A stretch of 6,760 bases of DNA from Bordetella parapertussis (lineage in GTDB: Bacteria > Pseudomonadota > Gammaproteobacteria > Burkholderiales > Burkholderiaceae_C), in NCBI GenBank assembly GCA_945888535.1, contig CAMDAN010000116.1, positions 1 through 6,760 of the forward strand, read 5' to 3'. Shown here piece after piece: positions 1-5,422 of this stretch. The first letter of the stretch is position 1. Every line of letters starts with the position of its first letter. The notes under the pieces are model-generated. The model had not been told where the DNA came from. It searched no databases and saw nothing but the letters and a program-made list of their open reading frames with translations. Position numbers and translations under genes: made by a program.

Positions 1-1
1 G

Positions 2-871
2 CGCATCATTGCCAACGAAGGCGATATTTATGTCGCCGGCGGCGTAGAGGCTATTTCTTGCACCGCGCAGGAAATGAACAAACACATGTTGGCTGACCCG
101 TGGTTGGTAAAGAACAAACCCGAGGTGTACTGGGCCATGCTCAATACCGCCGAGCAAGTCGCTAAGCGTTACAACATCGGCCGCGATGCGATGGACGAAT
201 ACGGCGCATCCAGCCAACAAAAAGCAACAGCCGCATTGGCTGCTGGCTTGTTCAAAGACGAGATCGCTCCGATCACGGTCACCATGGGCGTGGCTGACAA
301 AGTCATGGGCATGATGACCAAGAAAGTCACCGTTAGCAATGACGAAGGCATTCGCGATGGAACCACCAAAGAAGGTATCTCTGGCTTGCGCTCCGCGCTG
401 CCAGGCGGCTTGGTGTCTGCGGGTAACGCCAGCCAGCTCTCCGACGGTAGCGGAGCGGTCGTGGTGATGCATGAAAAAATCGCCGAGCAAAAAGGCCTCA
501 AGCCTTTGGGCCGTTTCTTGGGCTTCGCGGTCGCAGGTTGCGAGCCCGATGAGATGGGTATCGGCCCGGTGTTTGCGATTCCTAAAGTCTTAAAGCGTTT
601 GGGCTTGAAGATCAGCGACATTGATCTTTGGGAACTCAACGAAGCCTTCGCGGTTCAGGTCATTTACTGCCGCGACAAGTTAGGTATTCCTGCCGACCGC
701 CTCAACGTCAACGGCGGCGCGATCGCTGTGGGCCACCCGTTTGGTATGAGCGGCCAACGCCTTACTGGCCACGCCCTCATCGAAGGCAAACGCCGCGGCG
801 CTAAAAAAGTCTGCGTCACCATGTGTATCGGCGGCGGAATGGGCGCAGCGGGCGTATTTGAAGTTTTGTAA
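2..871 (+). CDS. Acetyl-CoA C-acyltransferase (thiolase), 5' truncated by window edge
   Basis: Thiolases cleave 3-ketoacyl-CoA with CoA to give acetyl-CoA and a shortened acyl-CoA, or run the reverse condensation; they are soluble homotetramers or dimers. The reading frame is open from base 2, so the ATG at 74 is internal and the gene begins upstream of the window. About 289 codons are present; family members have about 390-400, so roughly 100 N-terminal residues, including the nucleophilic cysteine, lie outside. Visible signatures are GGVEAISC near the left edge, NEAFA (Asn codon at 638), the [17 protein letters not shown] block with the catalytic His (codon 734), and [11 protein letters not shown] with the second catalytic Cys (codon 824). 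All C-terminal catalytic residues are intact. Substrate length cannot be read from the sequence, so degradative (FadA-like) and biosynthetic roles both remain possible. The dehydrogenase cluster to the right favours degradation. Confidence 0.95.
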   Translation, partial: RIIANEGDIYVAGGVEAISCTAQEMNKHMLADPWLVKNKPEVYWAMLNTAEQVAKRYNIGRDAMDEYGASSQQKATAALAAGLFKDEIAPITVTMGVADKVMGMMTKKVTVSNDEGIRDGTTKEGISGLRSALPGGLVSAGNASQLSDGSGAVVVMHEKIAEQKGLKPLGRFLGFAVAGCEPDEMGIGPVFAIPKVLKRLGLKISDIDLWELNEAFAVQVIYCRDKLGIPADRLNVNGGAIAVGHPFGMSGQRLTGHALIEGKRRGAKKVCVTMCIGGGMGAAGVFEVL

Positions 872-877
872 TGTAGG

Positions 878-904
878 GCGCCTGAAGCTTCGTGCTTTAG
901 GCGC
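878..904 (+). terminator. Hairpin terminator between convergent genes
   Basis: Arms 878-888 (GCGCCTGAAGC) and 894-904 (GCTTTAGGCGC) pair over 11 bp with one G-U wobble around the loop TTCGT. The hairpin lies 6 bases after the thiolase stop. In the minus-strand transcript the wobble becomes an A-C mismatch, so it folds better for the thiolase transcript, but it could serve both. The T-tract after it is poor (TTAAGT), so efficient intrinsic termination is an inference. Confidence 0.6.
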
Positions 905-1298
905 TTAAGTCGTACAAGCGGCCGGTTAAACCGCCAAAAAATCGGTGCGCAGGGTTTTCTTTGACTGCAATGCTGGGACGCAGGGCAATAGAAAGCCCGG
1001 TAAAAATCTGATGCGGGTCAGCCAACATCTCCTTGGCAATCTGGTGGGCGAGGGCGATATTGCTGCTTTGGAGCGCCGCCCCGAGTCTTGATAGCGCAGC
1101 ATTGTGAGACAACTCATGCGCATGGCTAATCAGCGAGGTAAACGCCACCCGCGCCGCGTCCACGTGGCCAGAGCCAATCGCATTAAGCAAAGCCCGCAAG
1201 AGTTTTTCCCTTAGGCGCTTGCGGTCGGAGCCGGCCGAGTTTTGGCCATGGAACCCGCTTTCCAATGCCTCGGTTTTGAGTCTGAAGTCGTTTGACAT
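897..1298 (-). CDS. Hypothetical 133-residue helical protein, TPR-like
   Basis: I do not recognise a named family. The ATG at 1298 (MSNDFRLK...) is chosen because GGGAG sits nine bases upstream of it; the frame stays open further upstream (to a possible start at 1388), but that extension is low in typical coding character and would swallow the ribosome binding site. The protein has a polar, probably disordered N-terminus (residues 1-24), a basic stretch RKRLREK (26-32), and then predicted amphipathic helices. Two segments resemble each other in pattern, about residues 34-58 (ALLNAIGSGHVDAARVAF) and 70-93 (RLGAALQSSNIALAHQIAKE), as in TPR-like helix pairs. No signal peptide, membrane segment or catalytic motif is visible. 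The gene faces the thiolase and ends inside the shared terminator. A soluble protein-interaction role is a guess. Confidence 0.65.
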   Translation of the reverse strand: MSNDFRLKTEALESGFHGQNSAGSDRKRLREKLLRALLNAIGSGHVDAARVAFTSLISHAHELSHNAALSRLGAALQSSNIALAHQIAKEMLADPHQIFTGLSIALRPSIAVKENPAHRFFGGLTGRLYDLSA

Positions 1299-1545
1299 CC
1301 TGTATCTCCCACCACGCCACGCCGTGGAATGCGTCAATTTCCCTACAGTGCGGTGGCAATGGTGGGTCTTGAGAATCAGGTAGAGCAAGTAACGTGCCTT
1401 GATTTTTTGCCGGTTTTGGCAGGATTAAGTGGCAAAAGTATGCGCTAGCGCAAAGTGGCGCACTTTGGTTTCGAGCCTAATGGCAAGGAAATACCCCAAA
1501 GGTAAACCATGGGCCGTAAAAAGATTCGCAAAGGAAGGCGTAGCA
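1299..1545. other. Divergent intergenic region with several inverted repeats
   Basis: This 247-base stretch separates the minus-strand 133-residue gene from the OsmC-family gene and should carry both promoters. I find only a weak plus-strand candidate: TTGATT at 1399 and GATTAA at 1423, 18 bases apart, with 4/6 and 3/6 matches to sigma-70 consensus. The region also contains two adjacent inverted repeats (1441-1467), a pair of complementary arms near 1308 and 1360, and a possible leader peptide (1509-1559). Confidence 0.5.
1441..1467. promoter_or_regulatory. Two adjacent inverted repeats upstream of the OsmC-family gene
   Basis: TGCGCTAGCGCA (1441-1452) is a perfect 12-base palindrome. It abuts CAAAGTG-GCG-CACTTTG (1451-1467), arms of seven bases with a three-base spacer. 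The pair lies just downstream of the weak promoter candidate and about 80 bases before the start codon, so it could be an operator or an RNA structure in the leader. No known operator is recognised. Confidence 0.35.
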
Positions 1546-1559
1546 ATGAGCGAAAGTAA
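1509..1559 (+). CDS. Possible 16-residue basic leader peptide
   Basis: ATG at 1509 opens a 16-codon frame, MGRKKIRKGRRSNERK, with nine Arg or Lys residues. AAAGG ends six bases before the start, an acceptable ribosome binding site. The frame ends at TAA 1557-1559, 14 bases inside the OsmC-family gene, and it covers that gene's own ribosome binding site (AAGGAAGG, 1531-1538). This layout would allow translational coupling. It could equally be a chance frame in purine-rich ribosome-binding sequence; nothing else shows that it is translated. Confidence 0.25.
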   Translation: MGRKKIRKGRRSNERK

Positions 1560-1998
1560 CATCCATGTGGTCTTAACCCAAAAGCAAGACTACCAATTCG
1601 ATATCAGCTTTGGCGCAAACGTTCCCTCCATCATGGGAGACGAACCCGCGCCACTCGGCCTGGGCATGGGGCCCTCGCCGGTACAGCTTCTCAGCGCTGC
1701 CGTGGGAAATTGTTTGTCGGATTCGCTACTGTTTGCTTTGCGTAAATTCAAGCAGTCTCCTGAGCCCTTGCGCTGCGAGATTGACTCCGAAGTAGGCCGC
1801 AACGCAGAAGGCCGAATGCGCGTTCTAAAAATTCACGCGGTTCTTACCCTGGGCGTCCCAGCGGCAAGTTTGCAACACCTAGACCGTGTGTTGGATCAAT
1901 TTGAAGCCTATTGCACCGTCACCCAAAGCGTAGGCCAAGGAATTCCCATCGTGATCGAAGTGTTTGACAAAGACCGTTTGCGATTAAAGCCGCTATAA
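1546..1998 (+). CDS. OsmC/Ohr-family protein
   Basis: OsmC/Ohr proteins are small cytoplasmic dimers; the well-studied members reduce organic hydroperoxides with a pair of cysteines. This 150-residue protein has the usual family length. The two expected cysteines are present: Cys56 in AAVGNCLSDSLLFALRKF, at the start of the long central helix, and Cys123 in EAYCTVTQSVGQGIPI. An Ohr-type VCPY motif is absent, so it belongs to the broader OsmC/YhfA-like group, and peroxidase activity is not assured. The start at 1546 is chosen over an in-frame GTG at 1429 because AAGGAAGG lies seven bases upstream and the protein then begins where family members do. It stands alone in its transcript direction, followed by a weak hairpin terminator and the DUF3149-type gene. 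Confidence 0.88.
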   Translation: MSESNIHVVLTQKQDYQFDISFGANVPSIMGDEPAPLGLGMGPSPVQLLSAAVGNCLSDSLLFALRKFKQSPEPLRCEIDSEVGRNAEGRMRVLKIHAVLTLGVPAASLQHLDRVLDQFEAYCTVTQSVGQGIPIVIEVFDKDRLRLKPL

Positions 1999-2019
1999 AG
2001 TCTCGGGCTTTGCTCTTTT
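1997..2019 (+). terminator. Weak intrinsic terminator after the OsmC-family gene
   Basis: AAAGTC (1997-2002) pairs with GGCTTT (2006-2011) across the loop TCG with one wobble, and TTTT at 2016-2019 follows four bases later. The stem is short and overlaps the stop codon, so this call is tentative. Confidence 0.35.
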
Positions 2020-2089
2020 ATTGACCCAGATCAGACCTTGTTTCAGCCCAAGGCGTAATCTGAGGGCATCACTTTAAAAGGACGATGTC

Positions 2090-2230
2090 ATGAAAATGCT
2101 AATAGATCTCTTCTCGACGGACTATGGATTGATGAGCGTGGCCGTCATCGTTTTTATGCTCGGGATGGCCGTGTGGTTTCGTCGCTTTTTTGTTCGCAAG
2201 ATGCGCGAAGATGAGGCGGCATCAGCATGA
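2090..2230 (+). CDS. Small DUF3149-type membrane protein, 46 residues
   Basis: The sequence MKMLIDLFSTDYGLMSVAVI continues into a single hydrophobic segment (about residues 14-30), then a basic stretch WFRRFFVRKMRED and an acidic, Ala-rich tail. The pattern of a short amphipathic head with LFSTDYGLMS, one membrane helix and F-x-R-K-M after it matches my recollection of the DUF3149 family of tiny proteobacterial membrane proteins, whose function is unknown. The positive-inside rule predicts a cytoplasmic C-terminus. AAGGA at 2078-2081 and neighbouring bases lies about eight bases before the ATG. It sits alone between the OsmC-family gene and the AT-rich patch. The short length makes it easy to miss in automated calls, but the ribosome binding site and family pattern support it. 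Confidence 0.8.
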   Translation: MKMLIDLFSTDYGLMSVAVIVFMLGMAVWFRRFFVRKMREDEAASA

Positions 2231-2341
2231 AATATGGAGAATATGTAATTCATTAGCTATTTAAATAGGCGAGGCTGGCTTTTTGATGTTGTTGCGATGA
2301 ATTACAGAACTTGTCAAAACAGTTCTTGTCAATTTGAGGAG
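2231..2341. other. AT-rich intergenic region between convergent genes
   Basis: This 111-base stretch begins the AT-rich patch. It contains the palindrome CTATTTAAATAG (2257-2268), a ten-base inverted repeat (2244-2253 and 2297-2306) and two imperfect direct copies of AGNNCTTGTCAA (2306-2317 and 2321-2332). GAACT and AGTTC at 2307-2325 can form a short stem that may end the minus-strand transcript. No gene is apparent. Confidence 0.5.
2244..2306. repeat. Ten-base inverted repeat, TGTAATTCAT / ATGAATTACA
   Basis: The arms 2244-2253 and 2297-2306 are perfect reverse complements with 43 bases between them. They enclose the CTATTTAAATAG palindrome. Function is unknown; a terminator stem with a large loop or a remnant of insertion are both possible, and AT-richness raises the odds of chance. 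Confidence 0.5.
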
Positions 2342-3064
2342 CTAAGTCAATGCACTGCATAACTTGTCGACTCTATTAATTTTCCCAGTAGTAACGTAAT
2401 TTGAATAATCTTCAATCCATTCTTTGATTTCATCGGTCATCAATGATTGCTCATTGATGAAATCCGTAACTTTTTGCGGAGTGATGATTTCTAATAATTC
2501 AATATTAAATAACTCGCCGAATTTTTTGGAAGCTTCCTGTGATGTCAAAGGAGCTGAAGTATTTACATGGGCTAATTCTTTTTTTTTGGCAATACAAGCC
2601 TGAATTATTTGAAGGTATAGAAGTTGAATTCTTTTTCTCCAGTGGGTGTCGGCTTCGTGAACTTGAGTATTGCTTGCGCCTAGCTGCTTTAGTGTTTCAA
2701 GTAGATCATCATGCATTGAAATGCGCTTTTGCAAAGATGAGCCACCCAAAAAGTAGGAGTTAATTAACTCAGTGAGTGTTACTTCAGTAACGCGTGTGGC
2801 CAGAGAGCGAAGATCCTCAAGAGTTGCAGTTGCATCATTAATAACGACGTCCAATGTTCGCATTTTTGCTTCAACACCTAGACCCTTAAGCATCTCAAAT
2901 CTTTCTAATGACCCTGCAAGAAGCAGCATCACACCAGCGGTTAACGAAACACCAATCTTTGATAAATCATTGCCAATCCACATGTAAATCGTTCCATAGA
3001 GCAGGCATGAAATGCCAGCTGTTACTAACCCAATATTAATTAAAAATATTTTTTTATTGCTCAT
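2342..3064 (-). CDS. Hypothetical membrane protein with two TM segments and a coiled coil
   Basis: This 240-residue protein is not a family I can name. Two hydrophobic segments at about residues 6-30 and 36-54 form a membrane hairpin. They are followed by LERFEMLKGLGVEAKMRTLD (53-72) and a heptad-rich helical stretch (about 70-100), then a soluble, helical and charged domain to the C-terminus. The arrangement of a membrane hairpin, a G-L-x-x-E-A-K-M junction and a coiled coil recalls many uncharacterised proteobacterial proteins that anchor a cytoplasmic helical domain. No catalytic motif is visible. The ATG at 3064 is the only sensible start, but the bases before it (AATAAAAAGC) lack a clear ribosome binding site. 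Codons are strongly A/T-biased (GC about 32% in one 60-base line) compared with neighbours near 60%, which suggests horizontal acquisition. It has no co-directional partner gene. Confidence 0.8.
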   Translation of the reverse strand: MSNKKIFLINIGLVTAGISCLLYGTIYMWIGNDLSKIGVSLTAGVMLLLAGSLERFEMLKGLGVEAKMRTLDVVINDATATLEDLRSLATRVTEVTLTELINSYFLGGSSLQKRISMHDDLLETLKQLGASNTQVHEADTHWRKRIQLLYLQIIQACIAKKKELAHVNTSAPLTSQEASKKFGELFNIELLEIITPQKVTDFINEQSLMTDEIKEWIEDYSNYVTTGKINRVDKLCSALT

Positions 3065-3282
3065 GCTTTTTATTTTTTCAGATTCATCATTAAAACTAGA
3101 ACTTCGTGTATTTATCTATTAGTGTTTTTAACTTAAATTAGGTTTTTTCACATCCCCCAAAAGGGTGGGTTTCCGTCTTTATTTAAATTAGCAAACTCCC
3201 AAAGGCTTTCGAGAACATTCGCGACACGCGGCGTTGCCGTTTTAGGGCGTAATAATGGCTTTGCTAATTACTACCTTGCGCC
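3065..3282. other. Divergent intergenic region upstream of the membrane-protein gene and the acyl-CoA dehydrogenase
   Basis: This 218-base region passes from very AT-rich DNA (3065-3200) to GC-richer DNA (3200 onward), giving the right edge of the compositional patch. It must hold promoters for both neighbours, but no convincing -35/-10 pair is visible on either strand. It contains a ten-base inverted repeat (3186-3195 and 3260-3269) and a short CCC-AAAA-GGG hairpin near 3156-3167. Confidence 0.45.
3186..3269. repeat. Ten-base inverted repeat, AATTAGCAAA / TTTGCTAATT
   Basis: The arms 3186-3195 and 3260-3269 are perfect reverse complements separated by 64 bases. The right arm lies 13 bases before the acyl-CoA dehydrogenase start codon, so a regulator binding both arms or a leader RNA fold could affect that gene. 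No known operator matches. Confidence 0.4.
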
Positions 3283-3305
3283 ATGAAACTACGACACACC
3301 ATTGA
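3255..3305 (+). CDS. Possible 16-residue upstream frame overlapping the acyl-CoA dehydrogenase start
   Basis: ATG at 3255 opens MALLITTLRHETTTHH and stops at TGA 3303-3305, 20 bases inside the dehydrogenase gene. AGGG at 3244-3247 is seven bases before this ATG, whereas the dehydrogenase ATG at 3283 has no visible ribosome binding site. The frame could load ribosomes that then start at 3283, or it could be coincidence. There is no independent evidence of translation. Confidence 0.22.
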   Translation: MALLITTLRHETTTHH

Positions 3306-5094
3306 TTTCTTGCTCAACGACTGGTTGCGCACGGAGGAGCTTGCGCAGCGCGAGCGTTTTAGTGAGCATTCGCGGGAAACCTTTGACGCGGTTTTAGATA
3401 CTTGCGAACGCATTGCGCGAGAAAAGTTCGCGCCCTTTAACCGCTTGATTGATATAGAAGAGCCGCGCTTTGACGGTGAAAAAGTCATTCTTCCGCAAGC
3501 AACGCATGACGCGGCCTTAGCCTACGCGGAGTCAGGAATGTTGAGTGCGGCCCAAGATTATGAAAACGGCGGCATGCAACTGCCCTACAGCGTAGAGGCC
3601 GCGGCGAACGCTTTTTTTGCCTGCGCTTCCATAGGCATTAGCTCTAGCATGTTGACAACAGGTAACGCCAATCTCTTGATGGTGCACGGATCGCCCGCCC
3701 AGAAAGAAGCCTTTGCTAAGAACGAATTCTCAGGGCGGTTCTCGGGAACCATGTGTTTAAGCGAGCCGCAGGCGGGCTCTAGCTTGTCTGATATCACCAC
3801 CCGCGCTGTTCCCGATGGCGAAGATTTTGAAGGCGACGCCTTAGGCGCTCGCTACCGCCTTAAGGGCAACAAGATGTGGATTTCCAGCGGCGAACACGAG
3901 CTATCGGAAAACATCATTCACTTGGTGCTTGCCAAAATTCCCGATGCGTCTGGCAAGCTGGTTGCCGGTACGCGTGGTATTTCTTTGTTTATCGTCCCCA
4001 AGAAAATGGTTCGCCCCGACGGCAGTTTGACGGGTGAGCGTAACGATGTTGCGCTGGCGGGTTTGAACCACAAACTCGGCTGGCGTGGGACGACCAATAC
4101 CTTGCTGAACTTTGGCGAGGGCGCTGGGGCGGTGGGTTATCTGGTGGGCAAGCCCGGTGAAGGCTTGCGCTGTATGTTCCATATGATGAACGAGGCGCGA
4201 ATCGGCGTGGGGATTGCCGCAACGATGTTGGGCTTAGCCGGTTATTACGCCTCTTTAGATTACGCCAAGAGCCGCCCCCAAGGCCGCCCGATTGGCGCGT
4301 CGGGAAAAGACGCATCGCAGCCGCAGGTTCGCATCATCGAACACAGCGATGTCAAGCGCATGCTCTTGGCTCAAAAATCGTATGGCGAAGGGGCCTTGGC
4401 GTTGGAGTTGTATTGCGCCAGGTTGGTTGATGAGCAACACACGGCAGACGCCGCAGCCGCAGACGAGGCCCGCTTGCTTTTGGAAGTCTTGACTCCGATT
4501 GCCAAAAGCTGGCCCAGCGAGTGGTGTTTAGAAGCCAATTCTTTGGCGATTCAGGTTCACGGCGGTTACGGCTATACGCGTGACTTTCCGGTAGAGCAGT
4601 ATTGGCGCGACAACCGCTTGAACATGATTCACGAGGGTTCGCACGGGATTCAGGCGATGGACTTGCTCGGGCGCAAGGTTTTGATGGAAAACGGACGCGG
4701 TATGCAGTTGTTGGCCCAACGGATTCAAACCACTTGCGCTCGCGCAGCCAAGCATCCGACCTTGTCTGCCCATGCGAAAGCTTTGGGCGAGGCTTTGGGC
4801 GCGGTAGGCAACGCAACGAAAGCGGCGTGGGCTACCCAAAATCCGCAAGAGGCGCTTGCGAATGCGGTTCCGTATATGCAGGCTTTTGGCCACACCGTTT
4901 TGGCTTGGATATGGCTAGACGTGTCGCTTGCGACGGTCGCAGCCGACCCGAAAAGTTCAAAGCCAGAAACCCAAGGCCGCTTGGGCGCGGCACAATTCTT
5001 TTACCATTACGAGCTTCCGAAGATTGGCGCCTGGTTATCTGTGGTGCAATCGAGGGACTTAACGTGTGCAACTTTCCCTGAGGACGCTTTTTAA
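3283..5094 (+). CDS. Acyl-CoA dehydrogenase, large (about 600-residue) type
   Basis: This FAD enzyme would oxidise an acyl-CoA to the 2-enoyl-CoA, passing electrons to electron-transfer flavoprotein, in the cytoplasm. At 603 residues it is about 200 longer than classical family members and matches the long class that includes DmdC. Order of parts: N-terminal helical domain (about 30-155), middle beta domain with MCLSEPQAGSSLSD (157-170; FAD and substrate contacts) and KMWISSGEH (197-205), C-terminal helical domain (about 280-465), and an extra C-terminal helical domain (about 480-600) typical of this class. VHGGYGYTRDFPVEQYWRD precedes MIHEGSHGIQ, in which Glu451 is the expected catalytic base. 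The ATG at 3283 is the first possible start after an in-frame stop at 3265, but it lacks a ribosome binding site. The substrate is not known. The stop overlaps the next start by one base. Confidence 0.93.
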   Translation: MKLRHTIDFLLNDWLRTEELAQRERFSEHSRETFDAVLDTCERIAREKFAPFNRLIDIEEPRFDGEKVILPQATHDAALAYAESGMLSAAQDYENGGMQLPYSVEAAANAFFACASIGISSSMLTTGNANLLMVHGSPAQKEAFAKNEFSGRFSGTMCLSEPQAGSSLSDITTRAVPDGEDFEGDALGARYRLKGNKMWISSGEHELSENIIHLVLAKIPDASGKLVAGTRGISLFIVPKKMVRPDGSLTGERNDVALAGLNHKLGWRGTTNTLLNFGEGAGAVGYLVGKPGEGLRCMFHMMNEARIGVGIAATMLGLAGYYASLDYAKSRPQGRPIGASGKDASQPQVRIIEHSDVKRMLLAQKSYGEGALALELYCARLVDEQHTADAAAADEARLLLEVLTPIAKSWPSEWCLEANSLAIQVHGGYGYTRDFPVEQYWRDNRLNMIHEGSHGIQAMDLLGRKVLMENGRGMQLLAQRIQTTCARAAKHPTLSAHAKALGEALGAVGNATKAAWATQNPQEALANAVPYMQAFGHTVLAWIWLDVSLATVAADPKSSKPETQGRLGAAQFFYHYELPKIGAWLSVVQSRDLTCATFPEDAF

Positions 5095-5318
5095 TGGCTT
5101 TTTTTAAGAAATACAACGGAACGACCAATGTGCGCTTGCTGCGCATGGAGCGTTGGATATGGATCTTGATTTACGGCGGATTGATGTCCATCGTTTTATC
5201 CACCTTTGTTGACAAAATCCAAGGCCAGGGCGCTCCGGCCTTTCTTTTTGGCGGCGCTGCTGCCGTGGTCGCTGGCGTGGTGATGGTGGTTTTGCGATCC
5301 AAACTCCGCGAGGAGTAA
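5094..5318 (+). CDS. Small two-TM membrane protein, 74 residues
   Basis: I do not recognise a named family. The start ATG shares one base with the dehydrogenase stop (TAATG at 5092-5096), the classic arrangement for translational coupling, which fixes the start and supports the gene being real. The protein has a basic N-terminus (MAFFKKYNGTTNVRLLRMER), a first membrane segment at about residues 21-38 (WIWILIYGGLMSIVLSTF), a short polar loop KIQGQG, a second at about 48-67 (Gly/Ala/Val-rich), and a charged tail RSKLREE. The termini are predicted to be cytoplasmic. It may anchor or support the dehydrogenase at the membrane, but that rests only on the coupling. A 104-base gap follows before the reductase. 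Confidence 0.8.
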   Translation: MAFFKKYNGTTNVRLLRMERWIWILIYGGLMSIVLSTFVDKIQGQGAPAFLFGGAAAVVAGVVMVVLRSKLREE

Positions 5319-5422
5319 TTGGTTTTTCCAGCAGTTTCTATCACGCCGGAGACAGCTTTGCGGCAATAGCGCCCTGCAGAATCTTCGCTTTACAGTAGAG
5401 TAGTCTTTTTTGAGGAATTAGC

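Noticed and set aside
1299..1388. N-terminal extension of the minus-strand 133-residue protein
   Set aside because: The ATG at 1298 has a clear GGGAG site; the extra 30 residues (His, Trp and Arg scattered) look like translated leader.
1429..1545. N-terminal extension of the OsmC-family protein from GTG 1429
   Set aside because: It would add 39 residues without family counterpart and run through two inverted repeats; the ATG at 1546 has a far better ribosome binding site.
2021..2061. TTGACC and TAATCT as a promoter for the DUF3149-type gene
   Set aside because: The boxes are about 29 bases apart, too far for a sigma-70 promoter, and no better-spaced pair is seen.
2539..2987. Two plus-strand frames opposite the orphan membrane gene
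   Set aside because: Their products lack family patterns, while the minus-strand frame spans the whole region with coherent membrane and coiled-coil structure.
4352..4816. 154-codon minus-strand open frame inside the acyl-CoA dehydrogenase
   Set aside because: Arg, Pro and Ser-rich product typical of an antisense shadow of GC-rich coding sequence, with no family pattern.
4602..5081. 159-codon plus-strand frame overlapping the dehydrogenase 3' part
   Set aside because: Lies wholly within the strongly supported dehydrogenase frame and has a composition typical of a shifted-frame shadow.
5319..5422. Promoter or terminator in the gap before the SDR
   Set aside because: No stem with a T-tract and no well-spaced -35/-10 pair was found, so the genes are treated as one probable operon.
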